Source of the DNA: Hallella seregens ATCC 51272
GTDB lineage: Bacteria; Bacteroidota; Bacteroidia; Bacteroidales; Bacteroidaceae
Assembly (NCBI RefSeq): GCF_000518545.1
Contig: NZ_JADU01000011.1
Span: forward strand, 1-64,000
Reading direction: 5' to 3'
Length of the DNA stretch: 64,000 bases
Positions 26,545 to 35,546 of the stretch are shown here, piece by piece (the stretch's first letter is position 1; the number at the start of each line of letters is the position of its first letter). A program made the translations under genes and the position numbers. Below the pieces are notes generated by a model. That model was given only the letters and a program-made list of their open reading frames with translations. It was not told the DNA's origin and did no database searches.

Positions 26545-27339
26545 TTATAACACAAACTCCACTTCCTTGAACGCATAGCTGCGAATGCTCCCCGCGGTGT
26601 CGCGCAGGATGAGATGTCCGTCTTCCTCCACCTCAACCAGTGCCGCCTCAAAGTTGCCTGCGGCATCACGATAGGCATGAAAACCGTCGGCCCGATAGAG
26701 ATGGGAAGCATAGGCCGCGGCTATGCCGGCATAATTGCCGCGGCGCAGGGCCTCGAGATTCTCGCGGAAAAGCTGAATCACACGGTCGAGCAGCTGCCGG
26801 CGGTCGGTCTCGCGACCCAGAATCTGGACGAGCGACACCGGGTTGGGGGCGTCGCTGCGGAATATCTGCTGGTTGACGTTGATGCCCACGCCGACCACAC
26901 AGTCGCGGATGCGGCCTTCCTCCAACCGATTCTCTATCAGGATGCCGCAGATTTTGCGGTCGCGCCAATAGATGTCGTTGGGCCATTTGATCGAGATGCC
27001 GCCCGTCAGTTCGGAGAGAGCATCCCGAATGGCCAGTGCGATGCACTCGGAAATGCAGAACTGCGCACGCACGGGCACCCATGCAGGATGGCACAGTATG
27101 GAGAAGAGCAGGTTTTGCCCGCGTTCGCTTTCCCACGTATTCGCGCCCTGTCCACGGCCTAATGACTGATACTCTGCGGTGATAACGGCCAGCGAATACG
27201 GCGCAATCCCGATGCGATTACGGCCGCACAATTCGGCGAGGCAATACTGATTGGTGCTCGTCGTCTCGTCCAGGGCGATATGTTGCACGTTGGGGGCCGG
27301 CTTTTTGGCCTTTTTAAACAAGGAGCGGATTGAAAGCAT
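26545..27339 (-). CDS. birA: Biotin--[acetyl-CoA carboxylase] ligase
   Basis: A 264-residue biotin protein ligase without the N-terminal DNA-binding domain, so it is purely enzymatic (group I type). Motifs are TTSTN near residue 28, the biotinyl-AMP loop GRGQG at 61-65, KWPNDI near 118, and CGILIEN after it. The C-terminal SH3-like cap ends in SYAFKEVEFVL. Its start overlaps the yraN 3' end by 26 bases. Residues 38-47 (CGRNRIGIAP) are encoded by a stretch that resembles the 9-11-9 hairpin repeat seen elsewhere. The enzyme should biotinylate carboxylase carrier domains, yet the OadA-like protein in this window lacks the acceptor lysine. Confidence 0.92.
   Translation of the reverse strand: MLSIRSLFKKAKKPAPNVQHIALDETTSTNQYCLAELCGRNRIGIAPYSLAVITAEYQSLGRGQGANTWESERGQNLLFSILCHPAWVPVRAQFCISECIALAIRDALSELTGGISIKWPNDIYWRDRKICGILIENRLEEGRIRDCVVGVGINVNQQIFRSDAPNPVSLVQILGRETDRRQLLDRVIQLFRENLEALRRGNYAGIAAAYASHLYRADGFHAYRDAAGNFEAALVEVEEDGHLILRDTAGSIRSYAFKEVEFVL
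27198..27226. repeat. Repeat-like segment inside birA
   Basis: These 29 bases follow the same 9-11-9 layout as the intergenic units. The left arm ACGGCGCAA is identical to that at 50008-50016, the loop ends TGCGA, and the right part begins TTACGG. About 22 of 29 positions match the unit at 50008-50036, but the arms pair poorly here. It may be an old insertion adapted to coding. Confidence 0.35.
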
Positions 27340-27697
27340 CTTGCAGGTGATGAAGTTGAATGTCGGCGCCGCCTTTGCGCCCTACAATGGTGATAATGTC
27401 AAAACGCAGGTGTTCCACCACGTGGCACTGCTTGACGTAGCAGTCGGCCGCAAGTCCGATGTGGCGCATCTTGCGCAGGTTGACGGCTTGTTCGGGGTCG
27501 CGGAGCTGCTCGGCGGAACGTGTTTTCACTTCGACAAAGACCACCGTCCGGCCATCGGGCGACTTGCAGATAATGTCAATGTCGCGGTGGCTCGGGCCCG
27601 ACCGCCAGTCGCGCTCCAGGATGACGTAGCCCTGCTGCCGCAGATAGTCTGCGGCAAAAGCCTCGCCCCACTTGCCCACTTCGTTGTGCTCTGCCAT
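27314..27697 (-). CDS. yraN: YraN family endonuclease-like protein (UPF0102)
   Basis: A 127-residue protein with a restriction-endonuclease fold. The active-site signature is HRDIDIICKSPDGRTVVFVE followed by VKTR (Asp, Glu-x-Lys pattern) around residues 38-59. The N-terminus GKWGEAFAADYLRQQGY is typical of the family. Its biological role is not settled; relatives have been linked to DNA processing. It is the first gene of the yraN-birA-pyrH group, and a -7 element TATTTTTG at 27721-27728 lies 24 bases upstream. It is divergent from tadA. Confidence 0.88.
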   Translation of the reverse strand: MAEHNEVGKWGEAFAADYLRQQGYVILERDWRSGPSHRDIDIICKSPDGRTVVFVEVKTRSAEQLRDPEQAVNLRKMRHIGLAADCYVKQCHVVEHLRFDIITIVGRKGGADIQLHHLQDAFNPLLV

Positions 27698-27720
27698 GCG
27701 TCGTACTTATGATTGTCATG

Positions 27721-27769
27721 CAAAAATAGTGCTTTTATCCCACACTTCAAAAAGAATGTTGTAATTTTG
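27721..27769. promoter_or_regulatory. Divergent promoters of yraN (-) and tadA (+)
   Basis: The minus strand has TATTTTTG at 27721-27728, 24 bases before yraN. The plus strand has TAATTTTG at 27762-27769, 34 bases before tadA. Both fit the TAnnTTTG element. Confidence 0.6.
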
Positions 27770-27802
27770 TGGGGAAATTACAAGTCGAAAAAGAAGAAAA
27801 CC

Positions 27803-28255
27803 ATGGAAACAGAGACGCAGCGGCAAAGCGACGAACGCTTCATGCGCATGGCCCTGCAAGAGGCCGAGACGGCTTTGGCCGAGGGGGAGATACCCATAGG
27901 AGCCGTAGTGGTGAGCCATGGGCGCATCATTTCGAGGGCCCACAACCAGACGGAAACCCTGCACGACGTGACGGCGCATGCCGAAATGCTGGCCATCACG
28001 GCGGCTGCCAATGCCCTCGGCGGCAAATACCTGCCCCACTGCACGCTCTACGTGACCGTGGAACCCTGCGTGATGTGCGCCGGGGCCATCGGGTGGGCCC
28101 AAATGGGGCGCATCGTCTATGGAACCGGCGAGGACAAGCGGGGCTACCGCCAATATGCGCCCCACGCCTTGCATCCCAAGGCACAGGTGGTGGAGGGAGT
28201 GCTGGGCGAGGAGTGCCGGAAACTGATGGTGGACTTTTTCAGGAAGAAAAGATAG
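27803..28255 (+). CDS. tadA: tRNA(adenine-34) deaminase
   Basis: A 150-residue zinc-dependent deaminase that converts wobble A34 to inosine in tRNA-Arg. The zinc and catalytic residues are visible: HAE (TAHAEMLAI) and PCVMCAGA. The start at 27803 is the first ATG after the -7 element, and an upstream frame extension is not used. The protein is of normal length. It stands alone; the next gene is convergent. Confidence 0.95.
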   Translation: METETQRQSDERFMRMALQEAETALAEGEIPIGAVVVSHGRIISRAHNQTETLHDVTAHAEMLAITAAANALGGKYLPHCTLYVTVEPCVMCAGAIGWAQMGRIVYGTGEDKRGYRQYAPHALHPKAQVVEGVLGEECRKLMVDFFRKKR

Positions 28256-28281
28256 CCTCCCGAAAAAGCCCACCTGCGCGG

Positions 28282-29139
28282 TTACTTGACAAGAATGACC
28301 AGATATTTGCTGGTGCTCCAGAAAATCTGCGGGTTGGAAATCCTGAGCACATACTGCTTGTTAGCGTCGCGTGTCAGCGTATAACTGCTGGAGGGGTGCA
28401 TGGTGAGCAGCTTGGCCGACTTGGAATAGAGCCTGATCTCCTTGTCTACACGGATGTCGATCTTGGTGAAGTAGTTCTTGTTGAAACTCGACTGCAGCAC
28501 CTTACCATCGACCAGAATGCGCTGATCTTTCAACTCCCGCTTGTTGCCGAAGACATACCAGGCCGTGTTGAGCTGCGTGTCCTGGCTGTTGATGGTCTGC
28601 GTCTTCTGTGCGCTTTCCGTTTTCAGGTCGGAAACGTTGGTGTTGAGGTTGTTGATCGTCTCGTCCAGCTCCGTGATGTGAATGTCCTTGGCATCCAGTT
28701 CGGCACGCAACTGCTGCAACTGCTGGTCTTTTTCATCGAGCTGCTTCAGCATGTTCTCAATGGTTTTTCTCATTTCCTCGCCCTTGAAGCTGCTCTGGCG
28801 CAACTGTCCCTGCAACTTCTTGATGAGCTGCCGGTTCTGCTGCATGCGTGTGGAGATGAAGCGAATGTTCTCGCGAATCTGCTGGGCCTTGTTGGCACCC
28901 TCGCCCTCCTTGGCGATGCTGACGCGGTGTTCTGCCTCGTTGATTTCACGGAAGCCGTCCTGAATCTCGTTCATGGTCGACATCATGTCGTTGATTTCAT
29001 TGTCTCTCTGGGCAATGATTTTCTTTAAAGAGTCGTTCTGTTCGATACTCTGCAAGTCGGTGGGAGCCGCCTTCTTGTCTTTGCAGCCAACGGTCATCAA
29101 GAGCGCGCAGGCCATGGATAAAAGCAATAATTTCTTCAT
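28282..29139 (-). CDS. Coiled-coil lipoprotein of unknown function
   Basis: A 285-residue lipoprotein. The lipobox is LMTVGC, with the acylated Cys at residue 19. Residues about 28-180 are almost all charged heptad-like helix (for example IAQRDNEINDMMSTMNEIQDG), predicting long coiled coils. A compact C-terminal domain of about 100 residues (TAWYVFGNKRELKDQRIL to the end) follows. Similar proteins are widespread in Bacteroidales without assigned function. The start codon overlaps the rsmI stop by 4 bases, so it is translationally coupled to that gene. A link to rRNA methylation is not implied. Location is probably periplasmic. Confidence 0.75.
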   Translation of the reverse strand: MKKLLLLSMACALLMTVGCKDKKAAPTDLQSIEQNDSLKKIIAQRDNEINDMMSTMNEIQDGFREINEAEHRVSIAKEGEGANKAQQIRENIRFISTRMQQNRQLIKKLQGQLRQSSFKGEEMRKTIENMLKQLDEKDQQLQQLRAELDAKDIHITELDETINNLNTNVSDLKTESAQKTQTINSQDTQLNTAWYVFGNKRELKDQRILVDGKVLQSSFNKNYFTKIDIRVDKEIRLYSKSAKLLTMHPSSSYTLTRDANKQYVLRISNPQIFWSTSKYLVILVK

Positions 29140-29849
29140 ATCTCGATGTCTTTAGATTTCTTTGGATGTTTCTTAACCGGGACGGTACCTGCCAATACAA
29201 TGACGATTTCGCCGCGAGGTTCCTCCTCGGCAAAGTGTGCCGTCACTTCTTCAAGCGTTCCCCGGACGTGCTCTTCGTGCACCTTGGAGATTTCGCGGGC
29301 TACGCTCACCTGCCGTTCGTCGCCGAAGACCTCGGCAAACTGCTTGAGAGTCTTGAGCAGTCGGTAAGGCGATTCGTAGAAAACCATGGTGCGGGTCTCC
29401 TCGCGCAGGCTGTCAAGATGGGTTTGGCGGCCTTTCTTCTGTGGCAGGAATCCCTCAAAGCAGAACCTGTCGCACGGCAGCCCCGACGACACAAGGGCCG
29501 GAATGCAAGCCGTGGCTCCGGGCAATGTCTGCACCGTGATGCCGGCACGGGCTGCCTCGCGGGCCAGATAGAAGCCGGGATCGCTGATGCCCGGCGTGCC
29601 GGCATCGCTGATGAGGGCAATGGTCTGCCCCGCCTTGAGGCGTTCCACGATACCGGCCGACGTGCCGTGCTCGTTGAACTTGTGGTGGGACAGCAGGTGA
29701 TTTTTAATGTCGAAATGTTTCAACAAGATGCCCGACGTCCGGGTATCTTCAGCCAACACCAAGTCTGCCTCTTTCAAGATGCGGACGGCACGCAGCGTCA
29801 TATCCTCCATGTTGCCCACAGGCGTGGGTACGATATACAATATGCCCAT
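29136..29849 (-). CDS. rsmI: 16S rRNA 2'-O-ribose C1402 methyltransferase
   Basis: A 237-residue SAM-dependent tetrapyrrole-methylase-fold enzyme that methylates C1402 of 16S rRNA. Blocks are IVPTPVGNMEDMTLRAV at the N-terminus, LAEDTRTSG, the SAM-binding LISDAGTPGISDPG and the late VFYESPYR. The start at 29849 matches the family N-terminus; a longer frame to 29912 would run past the promoter-like TATATTTG at 29860-29867. It overlaps the downstream lipoprotein gene by 4 bases. Confidence 0.95.
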   Translation of the reverse strand: MGILYIVPTPVGNMEDMTLRAVRILKEADLVLAEDTRTSGILLKHFDIKNHLLSHHKFNEHGTSAGIVERLKAGQTIALISDAGTPGISDPGFYLAREAARAGITVQTLPGATACIPALVSSGLPCDRFCFEGFLPQKKGRQTHLDSLREETRTMVFYESPYRLLKTLKQFAEVFGDERQVSVAREISKVHEEHVRGTLEEVTAHFAEEEPRGEIVIVLAGTVPVKKHPKKSKDIEI

Positions 29850-29970
29850 AAACGATGAGCAAATATAGGCAAATATTCTGCTCTGCCAAAATAATAGCTC
29901 ATTTCTTTGCAATTTTTAAGTTACCCTAAAAATTCTCTTTGTCGCGCTCCATCAATCAACAATCTTTTGC

Positions 29971-29978
29971 TATCTTTG
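29971..29978 (+). promoter_or_regulatory. -7 element of tdk
   Basis: TATCTTTG followed by CACATGAT. It ends only 8 bases before the first ATG of tdk at 29987, so transcription would start at or a base or two before the start codon. Confidence 0.6.
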
Positions 29979-29986
29979 CACATGAT

Positions 29987-30610
29987 ATGATGGAAAATCT
30001 AACAGGGGAAGCCCACCGCCCCGGCAGAATAGAGGTGGTTTGCGGCTCCATGTTCTCCGGAAAAACCGAGGAGCTGATTCGCCGGCTGAAACGAGCTCAG
30101 TTTGCCCGCCAGAATGTGGAAATATTCAAACCGGCACTGGACACACGGTACTCGGAGATCAATGTGGTAAGCCATGACAACAACGCCATCCACTCCACGC
30201 CCGTTGACAATGCAGAGACCATCCTCCGACTGTCTGCAGGTCATGAGGTTGTGGGCATTGACGAGGCGCAGTTTCTGGACGATAAGCTCGTCGAAGTGTG
30301 CAATGCTATGGCCAACAAAGGCATCCGCGTCATTGTGGCCGGGCTGGACATGGACTATCTCGGAGTTCCTTTCGGCCCTATCCCCGCCCTATGCGCCGTG
30401 GCCGATGAGGTGACCAAGGTGCATGCCATCTGCGTGAAATGCGGGGCACTGGCCTATGCCAGCCACCGGCTGGTGCACAACGACGCCCAGGTCATGCTCG
30501 GCGAGAAGATGGAATACGAACCCCTGTGCCGAAGTTGCTTTCAGAAAGCACTCGAGGAAGACCGGCGAAACGCCCAGTCCAGAAGCCTCTTTGAGCATGT
30601 AGCCCCTTGA
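29987..30610 (+). CDS. tdk: Thymidine kinase (type II)
   Basis: A 207-residue type II thymidine kinase that phosphorylates thymidine for salvage. The P-loop is [11 protein letters not shown] (about residues 20-30), the catalytic region is [12 protein letters not shown], and zinc ligands lie in CVKCG and CRSC. I choose the ATG at 29987 (a second ATG follows directly at 29990). A frame opening at 29939 would begin upstream of the promoter. The promoter is so close that the mRNA is probably leaderless or nearly so. The permease gene begins 32 bases after the stop. Confidence 0.92.
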   Translation: MMENLTGEAHRPGRIEVVCGSMFSGKTEELIRRLKRAQFARQNVEIFKPALDTRYSEINVVSHDNNAIHSTPVDNAETILRLSAGHEVVGIDEAQFLDDKLVEVCNAMANKGIRVIVAGLDMDYLGVPFGPIPALCAVADEVTKVHAICVKCGALAYASHRLVHNDAQVMLGEKMEYEPLCRSCFQKALEEDRRNAQSRSLFEHVAP

Positions 30611-30642
30611 ACAATCCGTCCAAAAACTGCCATTCAGAATTT

Positions 30643-31704
30643 ATGCAAAAGGAAATCACTTTCGACCGTTTCATCCGCCTGGCCGGCATCGGGTTGCTCA
30701 TACTTGCCGTGTTCTACATGGTGAACTACCTGAGTGGCGTGTTGCTCCCCTTTTTCATAGCCTGGCTTTTTGCCTACCTGCTCTACCCTATCGTGAAGTT
30801 TGTAGAGCAGAAGATGAGACTTCGCGTGCGTGCGCTGGCCATCATTGTCACCATGGCATTCGTGCTGTCCATCATCGGGCTCATCGTCTACCTCATTATT
30901 CCGCCAATGATTGAGCAGTTCCAGAAGCTCTATGACATACTGACCCACTGGATGCACGAGTCCACTCATACCAACAGCATCTCGGAATGGCTGTCGGGCT
31001 GGATAGCCAACAATCAAAGCCAAATAGAGCGATTCTTCAAAAGCACCGACTTCACCGACACGCTGAAGAGTGCGGCGCCCAAGCTCTTCAACATTCTGGG
31101 GCAGACGGCAAGCATCGTTATCAGCATTGTGGCTTCGCTCATCACCTTATTATATATGTTCTTCATCTTACTGGACTACGAATATCTTACCACCAACTGG
31201 GTGCGCATCTTCCCGCAGAAGAACAGGCCTTTCTGGCGCGACTTGATGAAAGATGTGGAGCACGAGCTCAACAACTACATCCGTGGGCAAGCGCTTGTGG
31301 CACTTTGCATGGGCGTGATGTTCTGCATAGGCTTCACCATCATGGACTTTCCCATGGCCATAGGTCTGGGCATACTCATCGGTCTGCTCGATTTGGTGCC
31401 CTATCTCCACACCTTTGCACTCATCCCCACAGCCTTCCTGGCCATGCTCAAGGCTGCCGACACGGGGCAGAGCTTCTGGCTCATCTTCGGATTGGCCGTC
31501 GGTCTCTTCATTGTGGTGCAGATCATCACCGACATGATTGTGACACCCAAGATAATGGGCAAGGTGATGGGACTCAACCCTGCCATCCTCCTTCTCTCGC
31601 TCTCGGTGTGGGGTGCCATCTTCGGCTTCATCGGACTCATCATAGCCCTTCCTCTCACCACCCTCATCATTGCCTACTGGAAACGGTATGTGACCCGCGA
31701 GTAA
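30643..31704 (+). CDS. AI-2E family transporter (YhhT/PerM type permease)
   Basis: A 353-residue inner-membrane protein with about eight membrane segments. The first two are near residues 12-55 (IGLLILAVFYMVNYLSGVLLPFFIAWLF region), and four more lie in the C-terminal half around MGVMFCIGFTIMDFPMAIGL, LIFGLAVGLFIVV and the end. The central soluble part (about 95-150) is typical of the family, whose members export autoinducer-2 or act as Na+/H+ antiporters. Substrate cannot be told here. An ATG at 30643 is preferred over a TTG overlapping the tdk stop. It is transcribed with tdk. Confidence 0.85.
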   Translation: MQKEITFDRFIRLAGIGLLILAVFYMVNYLSGVLLPFFIAWLFAYLLYPIVKFVEQKMRLRVRALAIIVTMAFVLSIIGLIVYLIIPPMIEQFQKLYDILTHWMHESTHTNSISEWLSGWIANNQSQIERFFKSTDFTDTLKSAAPKLFNILGQTASIVISIVASLITLLYMFFILLDYEYLTTNWVRIFPQKNRPFWRDLMKDVEHELNNYIRGQALVALCMGVMFCIGFTIMDFPMAIGLGILIGLLDLVPYLHTFALIPTAFLAMLKAADTGQSFWLIFGLAVGLFIVVQIITDMIVTPKIMGKVMGLNPAILLLSLSVWGAIFGFIGLIIALPLTTLIIAYWKRYVTRE

Positions 31705-31725
31705 AGACCAGAGACAGGCAGACTT

Positions 31726-33920
31726 TTACATTGAAAATTTAAGGGTTCCTCCATTCCATATGTCATGGTGATGGATGAAATTCCCTTTGATTTTCTTGCC
31801 ATTGAGCATGGCCTGCCTTACATAAATGTCACTTGCACGCTTCCTTGCAGCCACAATATGGAAAGTGCGGCCATTCGGCAGATGAATTTTAATGTCGTCG
31901 AAGAGCGGAGTTCCAAGGGCCAGCTCACCGCCTACGGGACATACCGGATAGAAAGCCCATCGCACTGAAGACAAACCAAGAAGACATCTCGCCACAATCA
32001 TCATTGCCTGCATATCCGCTTGATGACGTGTTGTACAAGGTGTTCATAATCTGAGAAACCAGTTTTTGCGTCTTTTGTGGCTCGCCGGCATAGTCGTAAA
32101 GGTATGCCACATGATGGCTTGGCTCATTGCCATGAACATACTGTCCGATGAATCCGCTGGCATTGTCATTCTTTTCACCACTCGTGTCGGTGAGCGTGAA
32201 GAATTTGTCCAACCGGCTAACAAACGCTTTTTGGCCACCCATCAGACGAATAAGGTCGGGCACGTCCTGTGGCACGTACCAGTTGTATTGCCAGGCATTG
32301 CCCTCGGTATAGGGATTGCCTCCGTTGGCACCATAACGCAAAGGGTCGAAAGGCTCCAACCATTTCCCGTCACTATTCTTTCCCTGAAAGAATCCATTGG
32401 CAGGATTGAACAGGTTGCGATAAAACCGGCTTCGCTTCATAAAGCATTCGTAAATATCCTGCTTTCCCAGTCTTTTGGCAAGCAGGGCCACACACCAGTC
32501 ATCGAAAGACTGCTCCAAAGTGACAGATACCGACTGCGACTGGATATTTTCTGGCATATAACCATACTGTTCCCAAGCCTCAAAGTTGGACCCCAGGTGT
32601 GATCGGGTGCAGGAAGTGACGACGGCATCCAGCACCCGCTCACCATCAATCCCCTTGAGCTGCCCCTTGAGATAGGCATCCACCACGACGGGAACGGCAT
32701 GGTTGCCTATCATGCAGTAATTGTCTTGTCCATAGAGATGCCAGATAGGAAGATAGCCATACCGGTCATAGTGGCAGAGCATACTGTTCACAAACTCGGC
32801 GTTTTTCTCTGGAACTATCAGGCTGTAAAGCGGATGGGCGGGCACGAAAGGTGTCCCAAAGCGAGAATGTGGTATAATAGTTTTGGCCATTTGGCATACG
32901 TTGCGTGCTATAGTCTGGTGCCGTGTATTCGCCGTTCACGTCGCTGAGCACATTGGGCTGAATCATCGTATGGTAAAGGGCGGTATAGAATTTCTGCATG
33001 TCTTTCTCGTTCCCTTTTACCTCAATACGCCCCAACAACTCGTCCCAGGTACGGTCTGCCGCTTCCTTGTAATGCCTGAAGTCCCAGCTTTCGGCTTCCT
33101 TGCGCATGTTGGCGCGTGCATTCTCCAAAGAGGTAGAGGAAAGTGAAACCTTGCAGGTGAGCGGTTTGCCAACGGTCTGGTCGAAATCGAAGAACCCTTT
33201 TAATTCCGAACCATTGACAAGTGTGGCATTCTTTTCTTGTCTGCTTCCGTCTATTAAGAGATGAGAAGTGACCGGCCTTGACAACTCGAGGTGAAAATAT
33301 ACCCTTCGGAGTTTTGCCCACCCCGTGATAATACGCCATCCCTCAATTGTTGTTGGATTGACGAGGCATATCTGCGATTGGATGATGCGTCGGTTCCAAC
33401 TGCCCTTTGGTGCAGAGTGCTCTATATCCAGGTAAAGCCGCTGACGTTTCCCTTGAGGGAAAGTATATTGGTGGATGCCTGTGCGCGTAGTTGCCGAAAG
33501 TTCTGCTATGATGCCAAATTGACCGAGCCTTACCTTGTAATATCCCGGGTGAGCCTCTTCCTCTTCATGAGAGAATGATGAAAAAGGCTTGGCAGTACCT
33601 TCTTGAGTGGTGGGCATGAGGAGGATGTCGATGAGGTCGCAAGCTCCAGTCCCGCTCAATCGGGTATGGCTGAAGCCCATGATATTCTAGTCGTTGTAAT
33701 CATACCCCGAAGCCTTGTCCCAATCGGGTGCATCCTGTGTGTCAGGAGATAGCTGTACCATGCCAAAAGGCAAGGTAGCTCCAGGATAGCAATTGCCCGA
33801 GAGACTGTTGGCAACAGCACCTGTTCCTATGAACGGGTTCACATATTGGGTAAAGCCTCTTGCAAATGAAGCACTATATACGACAGCGGCAAGAAGTGTT
33901 GCAAATAGTTTCTTACTCAT
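31726..33920 (-). pseudogene. GH92 alpha-mannosidase, disrupted by one stop and two frameshifts
   Basis: A family 92 exo-alpha-mannosidase gene of about 730 codons, broken in three places. The N-terminus has a signal peptide and the block YVNPFIGTGA. After DYNND-like residues (YDYND) an in-frame TAG at about 33684 interrupts before NIMGFSHTRLSGTG. A +1 C insertion in a C-run near 32845 breaks SLWDTFR from PAHPLYSLIVPEKN. A +1 T insertion in a T-run near 31954 separates SAMGF from YPVCPVGGELALGTP. Conserved catalytic stretches such as YGYLPIWHLYGQDNYCMIGNHA survive in the pieces. It is the last gene of a glycan operon also holding an acetylesterase and two alpha-galactosidase-like genes. Its loss would remove alpha-mannose trimming of N-glycans. 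Confidence 0.85.
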
Positions 33921-34007
33921 ACGTTTTTCTCTTGAGTTTTTACTTTTATTTCAGAGTTATGTCTTCAAAACTTCTTTCTATAAGCTAATATCCTCTTATG
34001 AAAACGA

Positions 34008-35459
34008 TTAATATTCACTGTTCAATCGATTTTTTTCAAATGAAAGGCCTGGCCAATCGTCTGTACGGAAAGAGGAGGCAGGAAGTCCGAAATGATTGAA
34101 AAGCTCAATCTCTGGGTTGTCTTGCCAGGCATATCTCACTGCCAATGGAAAAGGCACGTCCTTGCACCAAACAATGATGTTGTTGTCCTCTATCCTGGCT
34201 TCAGCTTGATGGAACTTATGGTCGGCACCGGCAATGGTGAAATTCTTGAGTTTGTCGCCCTTGACCTGCAATCCACCGGCCGGTTCCATCTTCAATATTA
34301 TCTTATCTCCATCAATAGTATAGTCTTTCAGTGTTGGCCCCCAGTAAATTGCATCCTTGGCATGGTAGCATTTGGCAAGTGCTATCTGAGCTAATCGGCG
34401 TCCAACCTCCTGCTTGTTGGGATAATGCACATTGTCACCCTCGCCAATGTCTGCCGTCACAACCATCCCTGTATTTTTTACATGCAGTGCCATTTGCTGC
34501 GCTTCCCTTATCTCTGCCCAAAGAGACTCGATGGGCTCGTTCTTGCGAGCATGGAAGTTGGCTAACTGTACGAAAAGAAACGGCATGTCCTCTTTTTCCC
34601 ATTGCTTTCGCCAGTCGCTGATGAGCATGGGCAAGAGGTCACGATATTCATATCCGCGCAATTCGTTTTGCTCGCCCTGATACCAGCATACGCCTTTGAT
34701 AGCCATAGGCACCAATGGACTAATCATGCCATTCCAAAGTGCTGTCGGAGAATTTCGCCATGGATGATAATCGGTTCTGGAGATACTGTCGGCGAACTGG
34801 GGTGCATACAGAAGCGTGCTCTTGCTAATCCATGACTCTATGTTGGAACCACCCCAAGTAGCATCTATGACACCAACAGGAATACCTGTCTTTTGGTTGA
34901 TTTCACGTGCAAAAAAATAGGCCACAGCAGAGAATTCTGGCACGGACTGCGATGTGCATGTCTGCCATGTTGGTGAATTAGCAACAACTTGGCGAGACGG
35001 TTGCTCGGCTGCCACCTTGTGTATTTGCAGCAACCGGATGCCCTGATGATTGGCTTCTGCCACCTCTTTGTCGGCATTGATCACCTGGGCCCAACCTTTT
35101 ACAGGAAACTCCATGTTCGATTGTCCACTGCAAAGCCAAACTTCGCCCACCAATACATTTCTCAACGTGATGGTCTGACCATCAGATATACTGATCGTAT
35201 AAGGGCCTCCAGCTTCAGTGGTCTGGAGAGAGGCCCTCCATTCTCCTTTGTTGTCTGCTCTGACGATGATTTTCTCTTGGTTCCAGGATGCGGTAATTGT
35301 TACTTTCTTATTAGCTTTTGCCGATCCCCAAATTGGAGCGTTGGTTTGCTGTTGGAACACCATATTGTTGGAGAACAAAGGCGGTAGTATTGGCAATGCC
35401 ATGGCTGTATTTGCCATGGTCATCGCCATAATGATGGTTGAGAAAAGGATTTTCTTCAT
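34008..35459 (-). CDS. Sialate O-acetylesterase-like carbohydrate esterase (SASA family)
   Basis: A 483-residue exported SGNH-type esterase. A signal peptide of about 21 residues ends in AMA. The nucleophile Ser is in LCSGQSNMEFPV (about residue 113), a glycine-rich block is DATWGGSNIESW, and the catalytic His lies in NVHYPNKQEVGRR. An N-terminal beta-sandwich precedes the catalytic domain. It probably removes acetyl groups from sialic acids or acetylated glycans, letting the glycosidases of the operon work. It lies between the GH92 pseudogene and the T9SS-exported hydrolase. The family also includes xylan-type acetylesterases, so the substrate is not certain. Confidence 0.85.
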   Translation of the reverse strand: MKKILFSTIIMAMTMANTAMALPILPPLFSNNMVFQQQTNAPIWGSAKANKKVTITASWNQEKIIVRADNKGEWRASLQTTEAGGPYTISISDGQTITLRNVLVGEVWLCSGQSNMEFPVKGWAQVINADKEVAEANHQGIRLLQIHKVAAEQPSRQVVANSPTWQTCTSQSVPEFSAVAYFFAREINQKTGIPVGVIDATWGGSNIESWISKSTLLYAPQFADSISRTDYHPWRNSPTALWNGMISPLVPMAIKGVCWYQGEQNELRGYEYRDLLPMLISDWRKQWEKEDMPFLFVQLANFHARKNEPIESLWAEIREAQQMALHVKNTGMVVTADIGEGDNVHYPNKQEVGRRLAQIALAKCYHAKDAIYWGPTLKDYTIDGDKIILKMEPAGGLQVKGDKLKNFTIAGADHKFHQAEARIEDNNIIVWCKDVPFPLAVRYAWQDNPEIELFNHFGLPASSFRTDDWPGLSFEKNRLNSEY

Positions 35460-35546
35460 CTTTTAGAATCGTGATGATTGAATGATGGGAGCATATACCC
35501 TAATACTTGGGGACGGGATAAGCCCCTAAACAAATTCAATAAGTTG

